Positions 1 to 7,247 of a stretch of DNA of 64,000 nucleotides are shown piece by piece. The stretch lies in assembly GCA_902776985.1 (NCBI GenBank), contig CACYSD010000007.1:1-64000 (forward strand), read 5' to 3'. The number at the start of each line of letters is the position of its first letter. Position 1 is the first letter of the stretch. The DNA comes from UBA3839 sp902776985. GTDB lineage: Bacteria; Bacteroidota; Bacteroidia; Bacteroidales; Bacteroidaceae. The notes below the pieces were generated by a model, which saw only the letters and a program-made list of their open reading frames with translations, was not told the DNA's origin and did not search any database. The translations under genes were made by a program, and so were the position numbers.

Positions 1-150
1 AGTTATCAACCTTTCCCTCCGCACTGCACCAGAAGCCGACATTGGCGGTGTAGTTGTAGGCGATAGAGCCGTCGGGCTGTTGCAGGCCAAAGGCAATCTA
101 ACCCTCTGCAGGCTTCTGCTCGGTATTGGCCGCGATGGGCAGTGTGCTGC
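1..150 (-). pseudogene. Decayed DUF4859-like gene fragment, runs off left edge
   Basis: Read on the minus strand, the frame gives IAFGLQQPDGSIAYNYTAN followed by VGFWCSAEGKVDN. I recall this pattern (QPDGS, YxYTAN, GFWxxAEGxV) from DUF4859 domains of secreted Bacteroidales proteins. An in-frame TAG lies just before it, after the peptide STLPIAANTEQKPAEG, and no start codon or signal peptide is visible upstream, so this looks like a remnant. The family call is from memory. A real gene beginning outside the window is possible only if the amber codon is a sequencing error. Confidence 0.4.
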
Positions 151-291
151 TACAAACCTGACAAGTCAGGATGTAATAATTTCATGACACGCGATTTTTA
201 TCTAAAATATTCATCAGGGAATAAAATATAAATTTAATTTCGTCGAGCTCACGTTAATTTACCTATCCATTTCCTTTTGACAACACCCTGG

Positions 292-335
292 TAGTGGGCG
301 AAAGCTGATGTCATCACATCGGTTTTCGCCCACTA
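292..335. terminator. Strong hairpin, probable terminator
   Basis: Positions 292-303 (TAGTGGGCGAAA) pair perfectly with 324-335 (TTTCGCCCACTA). The stem continues inward through GCTGATG/CATCGGT to about 19 bp around the loop TCATCA. A weak T-rich stretch follows. It stands between the left-edge remnant and the next fragment. The rest of 150-548 shows no convincing gene. Confidence 0.5.
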
Positions 336-548
336 TCTGTTTTGTAATCTTCCATCGTTTACCCAAACTAGCTTTGCACAAACTCTATTTTTATCTTTTC
401 CCCTATCATTCTTCCCTTTGCAGCCCATATTTTTCACTATTATTCCATACTGACATGATTATTCGTGGATTATCGTGAATAATCGGAATCAGCATGGCAT
501 CATTGAGTTCCTTTGCAGCACGATTCCTCTAAAGGGTCGTGTATGTAT

Positions 549-659
549 ATGAGTAATGAACCACTTACGTTCAATGACCTTCCGCAGGTCATCGCCGAAC
601 TTCGGGATGAAGTATCAGGCATGAAGGCGTTACTGCTGAACGTTTTCGTTAAGCCATGA
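549..659 (+). pseudogene. N-terminal stub of a helix-turn-helix/excisionase-type protein
   Basis: A 36-codon frame reads MSNEPLTFNDLPQVIAELRD then EVSGMKALLLNVFVKP and stops. The opening 'TFNDLPxxxAxLxxEVxxMKxLL' is typical of Bacteroidales HTH/excisionase-like DNA-binding proteins found on integrative elements, which continue into a winged-helix domain that is missing here. An in-frame ATG two codons earlier (543) is also possible. I read it as a truncated remnant; a short genuine peptide cannot be excluded. Confidence 0.4.
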
Positions 660-760
660 GCAGAGAAAACTTGTTTGCTATGCCATGGCGAGAAAACGAA
701 GGATGGAATCCAACCTTCAGAACAGACCAACTCAGCAGCGAGAGAACAGACACCGCCCTG

Positions 761-913
761 TCACTTGTTCTGATTGATTGTAATATCATCGTTGTTATAG
801 ATGGAGTTGCTCATGATGAGGAAAGCTCCGATGTTGTAACGGGGCGTGAAGTGATAGACGATGGAGGCACGCTCGTTGAAAATCATGTTGAAACACATAC
901 CGTGCTCCTTCAT
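761..913 (-). other. Unassigned 50-residue open frame, possible gene remnant
   Basis: The minus frame starts at ATG (913), encodes MKEHGMCFNMIFNERASIVY and ends in NDDITINQNK. It resembles real protein sequence more than the overlapping frames do (alternating aromatic/hydrophobic residues), but I recognise no family. The upstream frame is closed by TAA 18 nt before the ATG. It may be the 3' scrap of a larger gene. Low confidence. Confidence 0.2.
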
Positions 914-1037
914 CTTCTCCGATTCTGTTCGTTATTTTATTTTTAAAGAAAATTTGTGTTTTTTTTGGAAGTTTCACTTTTATTCATTTAATTTGCCGTG
1001 TGTTCAAAAGAATACAAACAATTTTATTTGCTCAATT

Positions 1038-1156
1038 CCAGACCGAACTGCTACCTCGAAAGGAAATAAGGGCATTAATAACATCCATTGGAGTGTGCGC
1101 CTGTGTGCGTAGACTTCTACATACGGATGTTATAGGTTGTAGCAGACCTGGTCTGG
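1038..1156. repeat. Long imperfect inverted repeat upstream of the LamG lipoprotein
   Basis: 1038-1054 (CCAGACCGAACTGCTAC) is nearly complementary to 1139-1156 (GTAGCAGACCTGGTCTGG). Inside it, ATAACATCC near 1078-1086 pairs with GGATGTTAT near 1124-1132. Positions 1143-1155 are also a local palindrome (CAGACC-T-GGTCTG). It could be a leader RNA structure for the gene at 1255 or the relic of a mobile element. No coding gene is convincing in 914-1254. Confidence 0.4.
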
Positions 1157-1254
1157 AGTATGTGGAGTCTGCGCTTTCTTTTTTGCCCATAAGTTAGTGC
1201 ATGTTTCTTCGACACAATTGTTCATATTAGTACTAACTAAATAATTAAAAAAAC

Positions 1255-2592
1255 ATGAAAAAGAATTTTTTTGTACACTTGATGTCAGCTTTTATAGTTG
1301 CCATTATGTGTGTAGGTTTCGCTTCGTGCGAAAAAGATGACAAAGACGAGAAGGAAAAAACTGGTAAGATTGTGGGTCTTGTGTCTGACTATGCCAATGC
1401 CAACACACCTATTGCCGGTGCTACAGTCACTTTGGTACAGCTGGGCGACTCGAAGGTGACAGGTGTCGATGGACGCTTCGAGTTCGACAACCTGAAACCC
1501 GGCTCCTACACCGTTGCTGTGGCAGCCAACAACTTTCAGGCAACCACTCAAATGGCTTACGTCGTTGCTGGCGAGTCTTCTCATTGCGACTTCCAACTGC
1601 AGCGAACATCGCAGAACGTGGAAATCACGCCAATGTCACTCACATTTGGAAAGAACATCAATCAGCTGTCGTTCTACATTGTGAACAACACCAACCAGTT
1701 GCTCACCTACAGCTTCTCGAATGTGCCCGACTATTTACAGATTTCTCCTTCTGCAGGTACAGTTGCCGCTAAGGGACGCCAGGCTATTCTTGCCACCATT
1801 CCTAACCGCAGCGCAGTCACAGCTACAGGAACACAGATTATCCTTGTGAATGTGGGCAGCGACTCCTACGCTCTCACACTGACAATGACCAACAGCAACG
1901 TTACTCCTCCAGACGATCCCAAGCCTGATCCAGACCCAGACCCTGATCCAGACCCAGAACCAACGACAGGTGATGTAACTCGTGGCTTGCTGGCTTACTA
2001 CAACTTCGATGATGGCACAGCCAACAACGCTGCCGGCACGCAGAACAACGGCGTTATCAACGGCGAAGCATCCTTCATTACAGACACCCCTAACGGAAAA
2101 GGCAAAGCCCTCTTCCTCGACCAAGAGCAGTATGTGAACATTGCCCGCAATCCGCTGAAAGACAAAGAAGCCTATACTATAAGTATGTGGGTAAAGGACT
2201 TTGGAGCAGGTTACTTATTCAGTACAATTAGCTCATCAACTGAGGGGAATCCTAACATGATTATAACAGACGAAGGCAAACTTTCATGGGATTCTTGGAG
2301 TCTAGCAAACTATAGCTTTGAGTACAATTTATTGCCCTTACAATCAGGGAAATGGCACATGCTGACACTTGTGCAAACAGGAGAAGGATATGATTATTAC
2401 GTGGATGGCTCGCTGATAGATTCCAGTACAGCTAGAGATAAAGGTTATGGAAACAAGATGCAAATCGGAGGACGTCATGATAACGAACGTAAAGCTTGGG
2501 CGGATCCGTTCAAGGTTGACAACGTTCGCATTTATGGCGTAGCTTTGACTGAAGATGAAGTTGCCCAACTCTACAATTTCGAAAAGCAATAA
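1255..2592 (+). CDS. Surface lipoprotein with CarboxypepD_reg-like, BACON-like and LamG domains
   Basis: The 445-residue protein has a lipoprotein signal ending FASC (Cys25) followed by an acidic/lysine-rich stretch, so it is probably exported to the outer membrane. Residues ~38-115 look like a carboxypeptidase regulatory-like Ig fold ('GKIVGLVSDYAN', 'GATVTL', 'GVDGRFEFDNLKPGSYTV'). Residues ~120-215 fit a BACON/Ig-like module. A DP-repeat linker (PDPDPDPDPDPEP) leads to a C-terminal LamG/concanavalin-like domain (~245-443; 'LLAYYNFDDGTANNAAG', 'YTISMWVKD', 'VDNVRIYGVALTEDEVAQLY'). A carbohydrate- or host-glycan-binding role is inferred. It stands alone before an AT-rich block; no clear -7 promoter was seen upstream. 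Confidence 0.8.
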   Translation: MKKNFFVHLMSAFIVAIMCVGFASCEKDDKDEKEKTGKIVGLVSDYANANTPIAGATVTLVQLGDSKVTGVDGRFEFDNLKPGSYTVAVAANNFQATTQMAYVVAGESSHCDFQLQRTSQNVEITPMSLTFGKNINQLSFYIVNNTNQLLTYSFSNVPDYLQISPSAGTVAAKGRQAILATIPNRSAVTATGTQIILVNVGSDSYALTLTMTNSNVTPPDDPKPDPDPDPDPDPEPTTGDVTRGLLAYYNFDDGTANNAAGTQNNGVINGEASFITDTPNGKGKALFLDQEQYVNIARNPLKDKEAYTISMWVKDFGAGYLFSTISSSTEGNPNMIITDEGKLSWDSWSLANYSFEYNLLPLQSGKWHMLTLVQTGEGYDYYVDGSLIDSSTARDKGYGNKMQIGGRHDNERKAWADPFKVDNVRIYGVALTEDEVAQLYNFEKQ

Positions 2593-2611
2593 AATCAATA
2601 TATATATCAAG

Positions 2612-2649
2612 GTGTGTGTCAGAATAGGCATATCCATTTTGACACACAC
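2612..2649 (+). terminator. Hairpin after the LamG lipoprotein gene
   Basis: GTGTGTGTCA (2612-2621) pairs with TGACACACAC (2640-2649) around an 18-nt loop. It begins 20 nt after the stop codon. It has no long T tract, so termination strength is uncertain. Confidence 0.5.
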
Positions 2650-2721
2650 TCTTCACCCCTTTAAGAAACAGCCGATCCGCTTGAAAGGGAGTAGGCAGAA
2701 ATAAATACACACTTAATTGTC

Positions 2722-3018
2722 ATGAAAAAGATATCATTTTTATTAGTAGCGTTTGCCACATTCCTGATGGTAAGTTGTCAAAAGAGTCCTGTAGACCAAT
2801 ATCTTGGCATCATAGAAGATGCAAATGAAAAATTTGAAAATGCAACCTCAGAAGAGGAATTCAATGAAATAGACAAAGAATTCACTGACCAAATTAACAA
2901 CTGGAATAAAACATACAGAGGTTATCGTCCTACAAAAGAAGAGCAAAAGAAACTTGATGCAGCATGGGATGAACATTATAAAATTACAAATAAAAAATCT
3001 TTGGAACTTGATATATAA
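2722..3018 (+). CDS. Small lipoprotein, related to the one at 4332
   Basis: This 98-residue protein has a lipoprotein signal ending in MVSC (Cys19). The mature part is short, charged and helical (DQYLGIIEDANEKFENATSE), with no enzyme motif. Its signal sequence and the first part of the mature chain resemble the 117-residue lipoprotein at 4332 (MKKI-F-L---FAT----VSC, then a helix with 'A-S-EE-F--I'). The two flank the FGE-fold gene at 3108, suggesting a duplication around or within one unit. Function unknown; it belongs with the small Bacteroidales lipoproteins of unknown function. Confidence 0.75.
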   Translation: MKKISFLLVAFATFLMVSCQKSPVDQYLGIIEDANEKFENATSEEEFNEIDKEFTDQINNWNKTYRGYRPTKEEQKKLDAAWDEHYKITNKKSLELDI

Positions 3019-3058
3019 CCAACGGTTTATATCAGCCTTTGTCATTTTTTATCTCTAA

Positions 3059-3091
3059 TCACTACTGTCCACTTTAACGGGACTGTAGTGA
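3059..3091 (+). promoter_or_regulatory. Leader hairpin before the FGE-fold gene
   Basis: TCACTACTGTCC (3059-3070) pairs with GGGACTGTAGTGA (3079-3091) with one internal mismatch and a short loop. It ends 16 nt before the ATG at 3108. It could terminate transcription from 2722 or act on translation of 3108. Confidence 0.4.
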
Positions 3092-3107
3092 ATAACAACA
3101 AAGACCT

Positions 3108-4250
3108 ATGAAAAGATTAAATAACTTTATTATTTGTACAGCGATATTGTTATTGTGTAGTAATGTACTGTTTGCACAGACGGACAATCTGCAACAAGTG
3201 AACAAAATGAAACTCAATGTAAAAGGTGTGCCATTTACTATGTGTTTCATTAAGAAAGGTTCTTTCACAATGGGTAAATCACCCGAGACGGTCTCTATGA
3301 CGATTCCAGAGGATTTTTATATCTCGGAAACAGAAGTTACATACCAGTTATGGGATGCAGTAATGGGGACTAATAACGGTTCTAATATAGCTCAATGGCA
3401 AATAACTACATGGTTTAACAAAGCTCAAGAGTTTATCAGGCGCCTCAACAACATAACTGGTAAGAATTTTCGCCTTCCCACAGAAGCAGAATGGGAATAT
3501 GTAGCTCGCAGTGGAGGAAAGATTTATGGTATCAGTGATGAACTATCGGATGTGTTTCGTGATAGTTTTAAGCCTGTTAAGAGTAGTGAACGAGGAGCAC
3601 TCAATAAGCCTAATCCTTATGGAGTATATGGAATGGTAAGTAAAGGTGGAGAATGGTGCAGTGACTATTTCATAGAACATTATTATCGCAGGAATGACGT
3701 TCGCTTTGGCGGTCCCAAGGAATCGACAGGATATAGAGTAAAGCGTGGCATTGCAGAAAGCTATAGTAAGGAGATTAGTGAAGTAACTTTTCGAACCTAT
3801 GGTTGTGAAACTGGTGACGATGCCGCTATTCGTCTTGTCTTGGTTAATAATAATGTTAACGACGATGTCAGCAACGATAATGAGACAACGCAAAACTTTA
3901 CCAAGGACCCTGTTGCACTTCCTTCAGGCATGGCTGGATTCTGGAAGGGACACGACACCAGTCTCAACCAACTTCACATAGATATTCGCAAAGAACGTCA
4001 TCGTCTTGAAGCTGTGGACAACAAAATCGGTTATGGATATTTAGCTACAGCTGACTACAATGGGCGAGTGCGTCAGTATTATGTGATATTGCAGATTAGA
4101 AAAACTACAAAAAGCATCTTTACTATAACTTATGCACCTAAAGATAACCTCAATGCCACTAAGACTATGACTATTGTCTTTGAAGGTTCATATATTCGTA
4201 CGAATGCAAGAGGAACTCAACTTGACAAATACACTCTTCTAAAGTATTAA
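3108..4250 (+). CDS. Exported FGE-sulfatase-fold (SUMF1/PvdO-type) protein
   Basis: The 380-residue protein has a type I signal peptide (MKRLNNFIICTAILLLCSNV, cleavage after FAQ). Residues ~40-250 follow the formylglycine-generating-enzyme fold: 'FCFIKKGSFTMG'-like start, 'ISETEVTYQLWDAVMG', 'FIRRLNNITGKNFRLPTEAEWEYVARSGG', 'NPYGVYGMVSKGGEWCSDYF', and a divergent 'AIRLVL' end. The paired copper-binding cysteines of true FGE are not obvious, so sulfatase activation is unlikely; Bacteroidetes use this fold for many other purposes. Residues ~270-380 form a separate, unrecognised beta-rich C-terminal domain ('MAGFWKGHDTSLNQLHIDI'). The FGE part also resembles that of the kinase fusion at 52367. 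Confidence 0.75.
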   Translation: MKRLNNFIICTAILLLCSNVLFAQTDNLQQVNKMKLNVKGVPFTMCFIKKGSFTMGKSPETVSMTIPEDFYISETEVTYQLWDAVMGTNNGSNIAQWQITTWFNKAQEFIRRLNNITGKNFRLPTEAEWEYVARSGGKIYGISDELSDVFRDSFKPVKSSERGALNKPNPYGVYGMVSKGGEWCSDYFIEHYYRRNDVRFGGPKESTGYRVKRGIAESYSKEISEVTFRTYGCETGDDAAIRLVLVNNNVNDDVSNDNETTQNFTKDPVALPSGMAGFWKGHDTSLNQLHIDIRKERHRLEAVDNKIGYGYLATADYNGRVRQYYVILQIRKTTKSIFTITYAPKDNLNATKTMTIVFEGSYIRTNARGTQLDKYTLLKY

Positions 4251-4331
4251 GTCATTTGAGGTTCCTGAAGTAATCAATTAATTGATTATCATTTTTTATT
4301 TTTTGTATCAACATTTAAAACCCTAAACGTC

Positions 4332-4685
4332 ATGAAAAAAATCACATTCGTATTATTAGTGTTTGCTACTATGATTTTTGTGTCATGTTCAAAAGGTACA
4401 CCAGAAGAACAAGTTATTAAACTTACAAAAAATACAACGGAGCAAGTCCAGAAAGCAAATTCCTTTGAAGAGATGTTCTCTATAGTTTCTGACTGGCAGA
4501 AAGAAGCACTCTCCATCGCGGAAAAAATTGAATTGGATGAAAGAGGTGAAATCAAAGACAAAGAAGCCGTAAAAGAACTTATAGATGTCCAGGATGAACT
4601 TTATCAGTCGATTAAAAAACGCGGAAAAGAACTGAACCTTTCTGAAGCCCAGATCTGGGACGTATCCTCCCTTGTTGAATCTTGA
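4332..4685 (+). CDS. Small lipoprotein, related to the one at 2722
   Basis: This 117-residue protein has a lipoprotein signal ending in FVSC (Cys19). The mature part is predicted helical and highly charged, including 'ANSFEEMFSIVSDWQKEALS' and 'KRGKELNLSEAQIWDV'. It shares signal-peptide sequence and early mature pattern with the product of 2722. A gap of 81 nt separates it from the FGE-fold gene, so the three genes may be co-transcribed. No function can be assigned. Confidence 0.75.
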   Translation: MKKITFVLLVFATMIFVSCSKGTPEEQVIKLTKNTTEQVQKANSFEEMFSIVSDWQKEALSIAEKIELDERGEIKDKEAVKELIDVQDELYQSIKKRGKELNLSEAQIWDVSSLVES

Positions 4686-4782
4686 TAAGGGCAATACGGA
4701 CCTTTTTGCTAAAACATACCATCGGTTTGTGATGCTAACACTTAATAGTAATGCCTTTTTAACTTACTAATTACGTTCAAAC

Positions 4783-7149
4783 ATGAAAAATAAGTATTTA
4801 CGAATATGGCTTTCATTACTGTTTATATTTTCGGTGATGATAGTCTTTGCCTATGATATCAAGGTTGACGGAATATATTATGATGTCACTAAAGCACCAG
4901 GTTTAGAAAACACTGCAACAGTTACATTCAGAGATTCTGGCAAAGAAAACGCTTCTGCTTATTCAGGTGAGGTTATTATACCATCTACTTTCGAGTATGA
5001 AAATGAAGTTTACACTGTAATTAGCATTAGGGATAGTGCCTTTAATGCCTGCTCAGAACTGACATTGGTTAGCATTCCTAAAACGGTTACCCAAGTCGGA
5101 TATGGAGCGTTTGAAGCGTGCATAGGGCTGAAAAATGTGACGATAGAAGAAGGTGATAATCCGTTGCTGTTTAGTACAGAGTTATACAGAACGGAACAAG
5201 GCCATCCGTTTTTTATTTCTTCTCCGTTGGAAACTATATATATGGGTCGTAATATTATTGCCACTTCACAGGAGTATTATGCAGGCGAATACATATCTCC
5301 GTTCAGAGGCCATCCTACCTTGTACTCGGTTGTTATTGGCGATAAAGTAACGGAAATCCTTCATAAGGCTTTCTATCAGTGTACAAACCTCACAGAAGTG
5401 TCTATTGGGAACAATGTTAAAGCTATACGTGAACGAGCGTTTTCTGGCTGTGAGAAACTCAGTTCTGTCGTCATCCCAAATAGTACAGAATCTATAGCCA
5501 TGTGTGCTTTCGATGGCTGTAGTAGTTTGAAAACCTTGAAGATAGGTGGTGGTGTAAAACAGATGGAAATGTTTGCGTTTAGCAGTTGTAGTAATTTGTC
5601 TTCTTTGACAATTGAAGATGGTATGCAAGAGATAGGCTGGTATGCTTTTGCAGGCTGCACAAGTCTAACTTCTGTTGTCATTCCTAATAGTGTAAATGTT
5701 ATCGGGCAGATTGCTTTTCAGGGATGCACCAATTTGGAAACTGTGATAATAGGTGATGGAGTGGAACATATTGGGTATTCTGCATTCGAGAACTGTAGCA
5801 GCCTAACTGCTATAGAGATTCCTGCTAAAGTTAAGGCAATAGAAGGTGGAACATTTTCTAAATGTAGCAGTTTGACTTCAATTGTTATACCGGATAGTGT
5901 TAAATGGATTGGTGAGGGGGCATTCTATGGATGTGGTATAACTTCCGCTATAATAGGCAACGGTGTTACCGATATTTATAGAAATGCTTTTTATAATTGT
6001 GAAAAACTAACATCCTTGACAATAGGATCAGATATTGTCAACATTGGAGAAAGTGCTTTTCGTGATTGCCATAACCTGTCTTCTGTAATAATCCCTGATG
6101 GTGTAAAAACAATTGGCAGTTCTGCTTTTGAAAATTGTTATGGCCTAAAAAATGTGAAAATAGGAGAAGGAGTGGGAACTATTGAGAGTTATGCATTCCA
6201 TGATTGTGGTAGCCTGACGTCAATCAATATTCCAGATGGAGTTATAAGCATAGGTGAACATGCATTTGAGGGATGCCGTGGTATGGTATCAGCATACGTA
6301 GGAAAGGGTGTTGTTAATTGGGGAGGAGATACTTTTGCAGGGTGTGAGAGTTTAACTGATATCGTTATCAGTGAGGGGGTTACAATGATTCCATCTAGTA
6401 TATTTAACAATTGTGGTAGTTTGAAAAATGTGATAATTCCAAAAAGTGTTAAAACCATCAGCTATAGTGCTTTCTCTAACTGTAGTGCTTTGACATCTAT
6501 TGAGATTCCTGCTGAGGTGGAAGAAATTAAATCAGGGGCTTTCTATGGATGTTCAAATTTATCTTCAATAACTCTTCCTAACGTTGTAACAAAAATTGAA
6601 AGTAGTACTTTTCAGAAGTGTACGAGTCTAACAACAGTTTTTTTTGGAGATAATGTTACTGAATTTGAAAAATATGCATTTGAAGGTTGTATAGGTTTGG
6701 CTTCAATGAATATTCCTAATGGTGTAAAGACAATTGGTGAAAGATCTTTTGAAAACTGCACCAGTTTGGCTTCCGTTACAATCCCTGTAAGTGTGGAATT
6801 GATAGATCATTACGCTTTTTCTTATTGTACTAGTCTAAAAGATGTATATTGCTATGCGGAAGTTGTTCCAAACACCGCTTATACGGCATTTATGTTTGAA
6901 GGAATTGATAAAGCCACTCTGCATGTCCCCGCAGCATCTGTTGAAGCATACAAGGCTGCAGAACAATGGAAAGATTTCGGAAAAATCGTTGCTATAGGTG
7001 AGGAAACTGCAATAAAGTCAGCTATTTGTGAAGAAGCGGAAACGATTAATGTCTATGACATGAACGGCAGGAAACTCTCTAAGCCTCAAAAAGGACTGAA
7101 CCTTATTCGTATGAGTAACGGGCAGATAAGAAAGGTGTTGGCTAAATAG
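4783..7149 (+). CDS. BspA-type leucine-rich-repeat surface protein (LRR_5)
   Basis: The 788-residue protein has a signal peptide (residues ~1-23, ending VFAYD). Some two dozen ~23-residue BspA/Treponema-type repeats follow, with the pattern 'IGxxAFxxCxxLxSVxIPxxV', from about residue 60 to 715. The C-terminal ~70 residues contain 'ATLHVPAASVEAYKAAEQWK', the usual cap of these arrays, and a type IX-like tail 'INVYDMNGRKLSKPQKGLNL', so secretion and surface anchoring by T9SS are inferred. BspA proteins bind fibronectin, fibrinogen or other bacteria; the ligand here is unknown. The DNA is AT-rich relative to 7248 onward. Confidence 0.9.
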   Translation: MKNKYLRIWLSLLFIFSVMIVFAYDIKVDGIYYDVTKAPGLENTATVTFRDSGKENASAYSGEVIIPSTFEYENEVYTVISIRDSAFNACSELTLVSIPKTVTQVGYGAFEACIGLKNVTIEEGDNPLLFSTELYRTEQGHPFFISSPLETIYMGRNIIATSQEYYAGEYISPFRGHPTLYSVVIGDKVTEILHKAFYQCTNLTEVSIGNNVKAIRERAFSGCEKLSSVVIPNSTESIAMCAFDGCSSLKTLKIGGGVKQMEMFAFSSCSNLSSLTIEDGMQEIGWYAFAGCTSLTSVVIPNSVNVIGQIAFQGCTNLETVIIGDGVEHIGYSAFENCSSLTAIEIPAKVKAIEGGTFSKCSSLTSIVIPDSVKWIGEGAFYGCGITSAIIGNGVTDIYRNAFYNCEKLTSLTIGSDIVNIGESAFRDCHNLSSVIIPDGVKTIGSSAFENCYGLKNVKIGEGVGTIESYAFHDCGSLTSINIPDGVISIGEHAFEGCRGMVSAYVGKGVVNWGGDTFAGCESLTDIVISEGVTMIPSSIFNNCGSLKNVIIPKSVKTISYSAFSNCSALTSIEIPAEVEEIKSGAFYGCSNLSSITLPNVVTKIESSTFQKCTSLTTVFFGDNVTEFEKYAFEGCIGLASMNIPNGVKTIGERSFENCTSLASVTIPVSVELIDHYAFSYCTSLKDVYCYAEVVPNTAYTAFMFEGIDKATLHVPAASVEAYKAAEQWKDFGKIVAIGEETAIKSAICEEAETINVYDMNGRKLSKPQKGLNLIRMSNGQIRKVLAK

Positions 7150-7209
7150 AATGTCTCATTTCAGACTATGTAGATAATAAACTACGTTTATAATTCAGCC
7201 AAAAATCTG

Positions 7210-7217
7210 TAAATTTG
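7210..7217 (+). promoter_or_regulatory. -7 promoter element of the ABC-F gene
   Basis: TAAATTTG followed by C matches the Bacteroidetes -7 consensus TAnnTTTG. It overlaps the only upstream in-frame TTG (7215), so that TTG cannot be the start; translation most likely begins at ATG 7248, giving a leader of roughly 25 nt. Confidence 0.6.
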
Positions 7218-7247
7218 CAGGTTCAAAGCAAATTTTCGGAAAACGAG

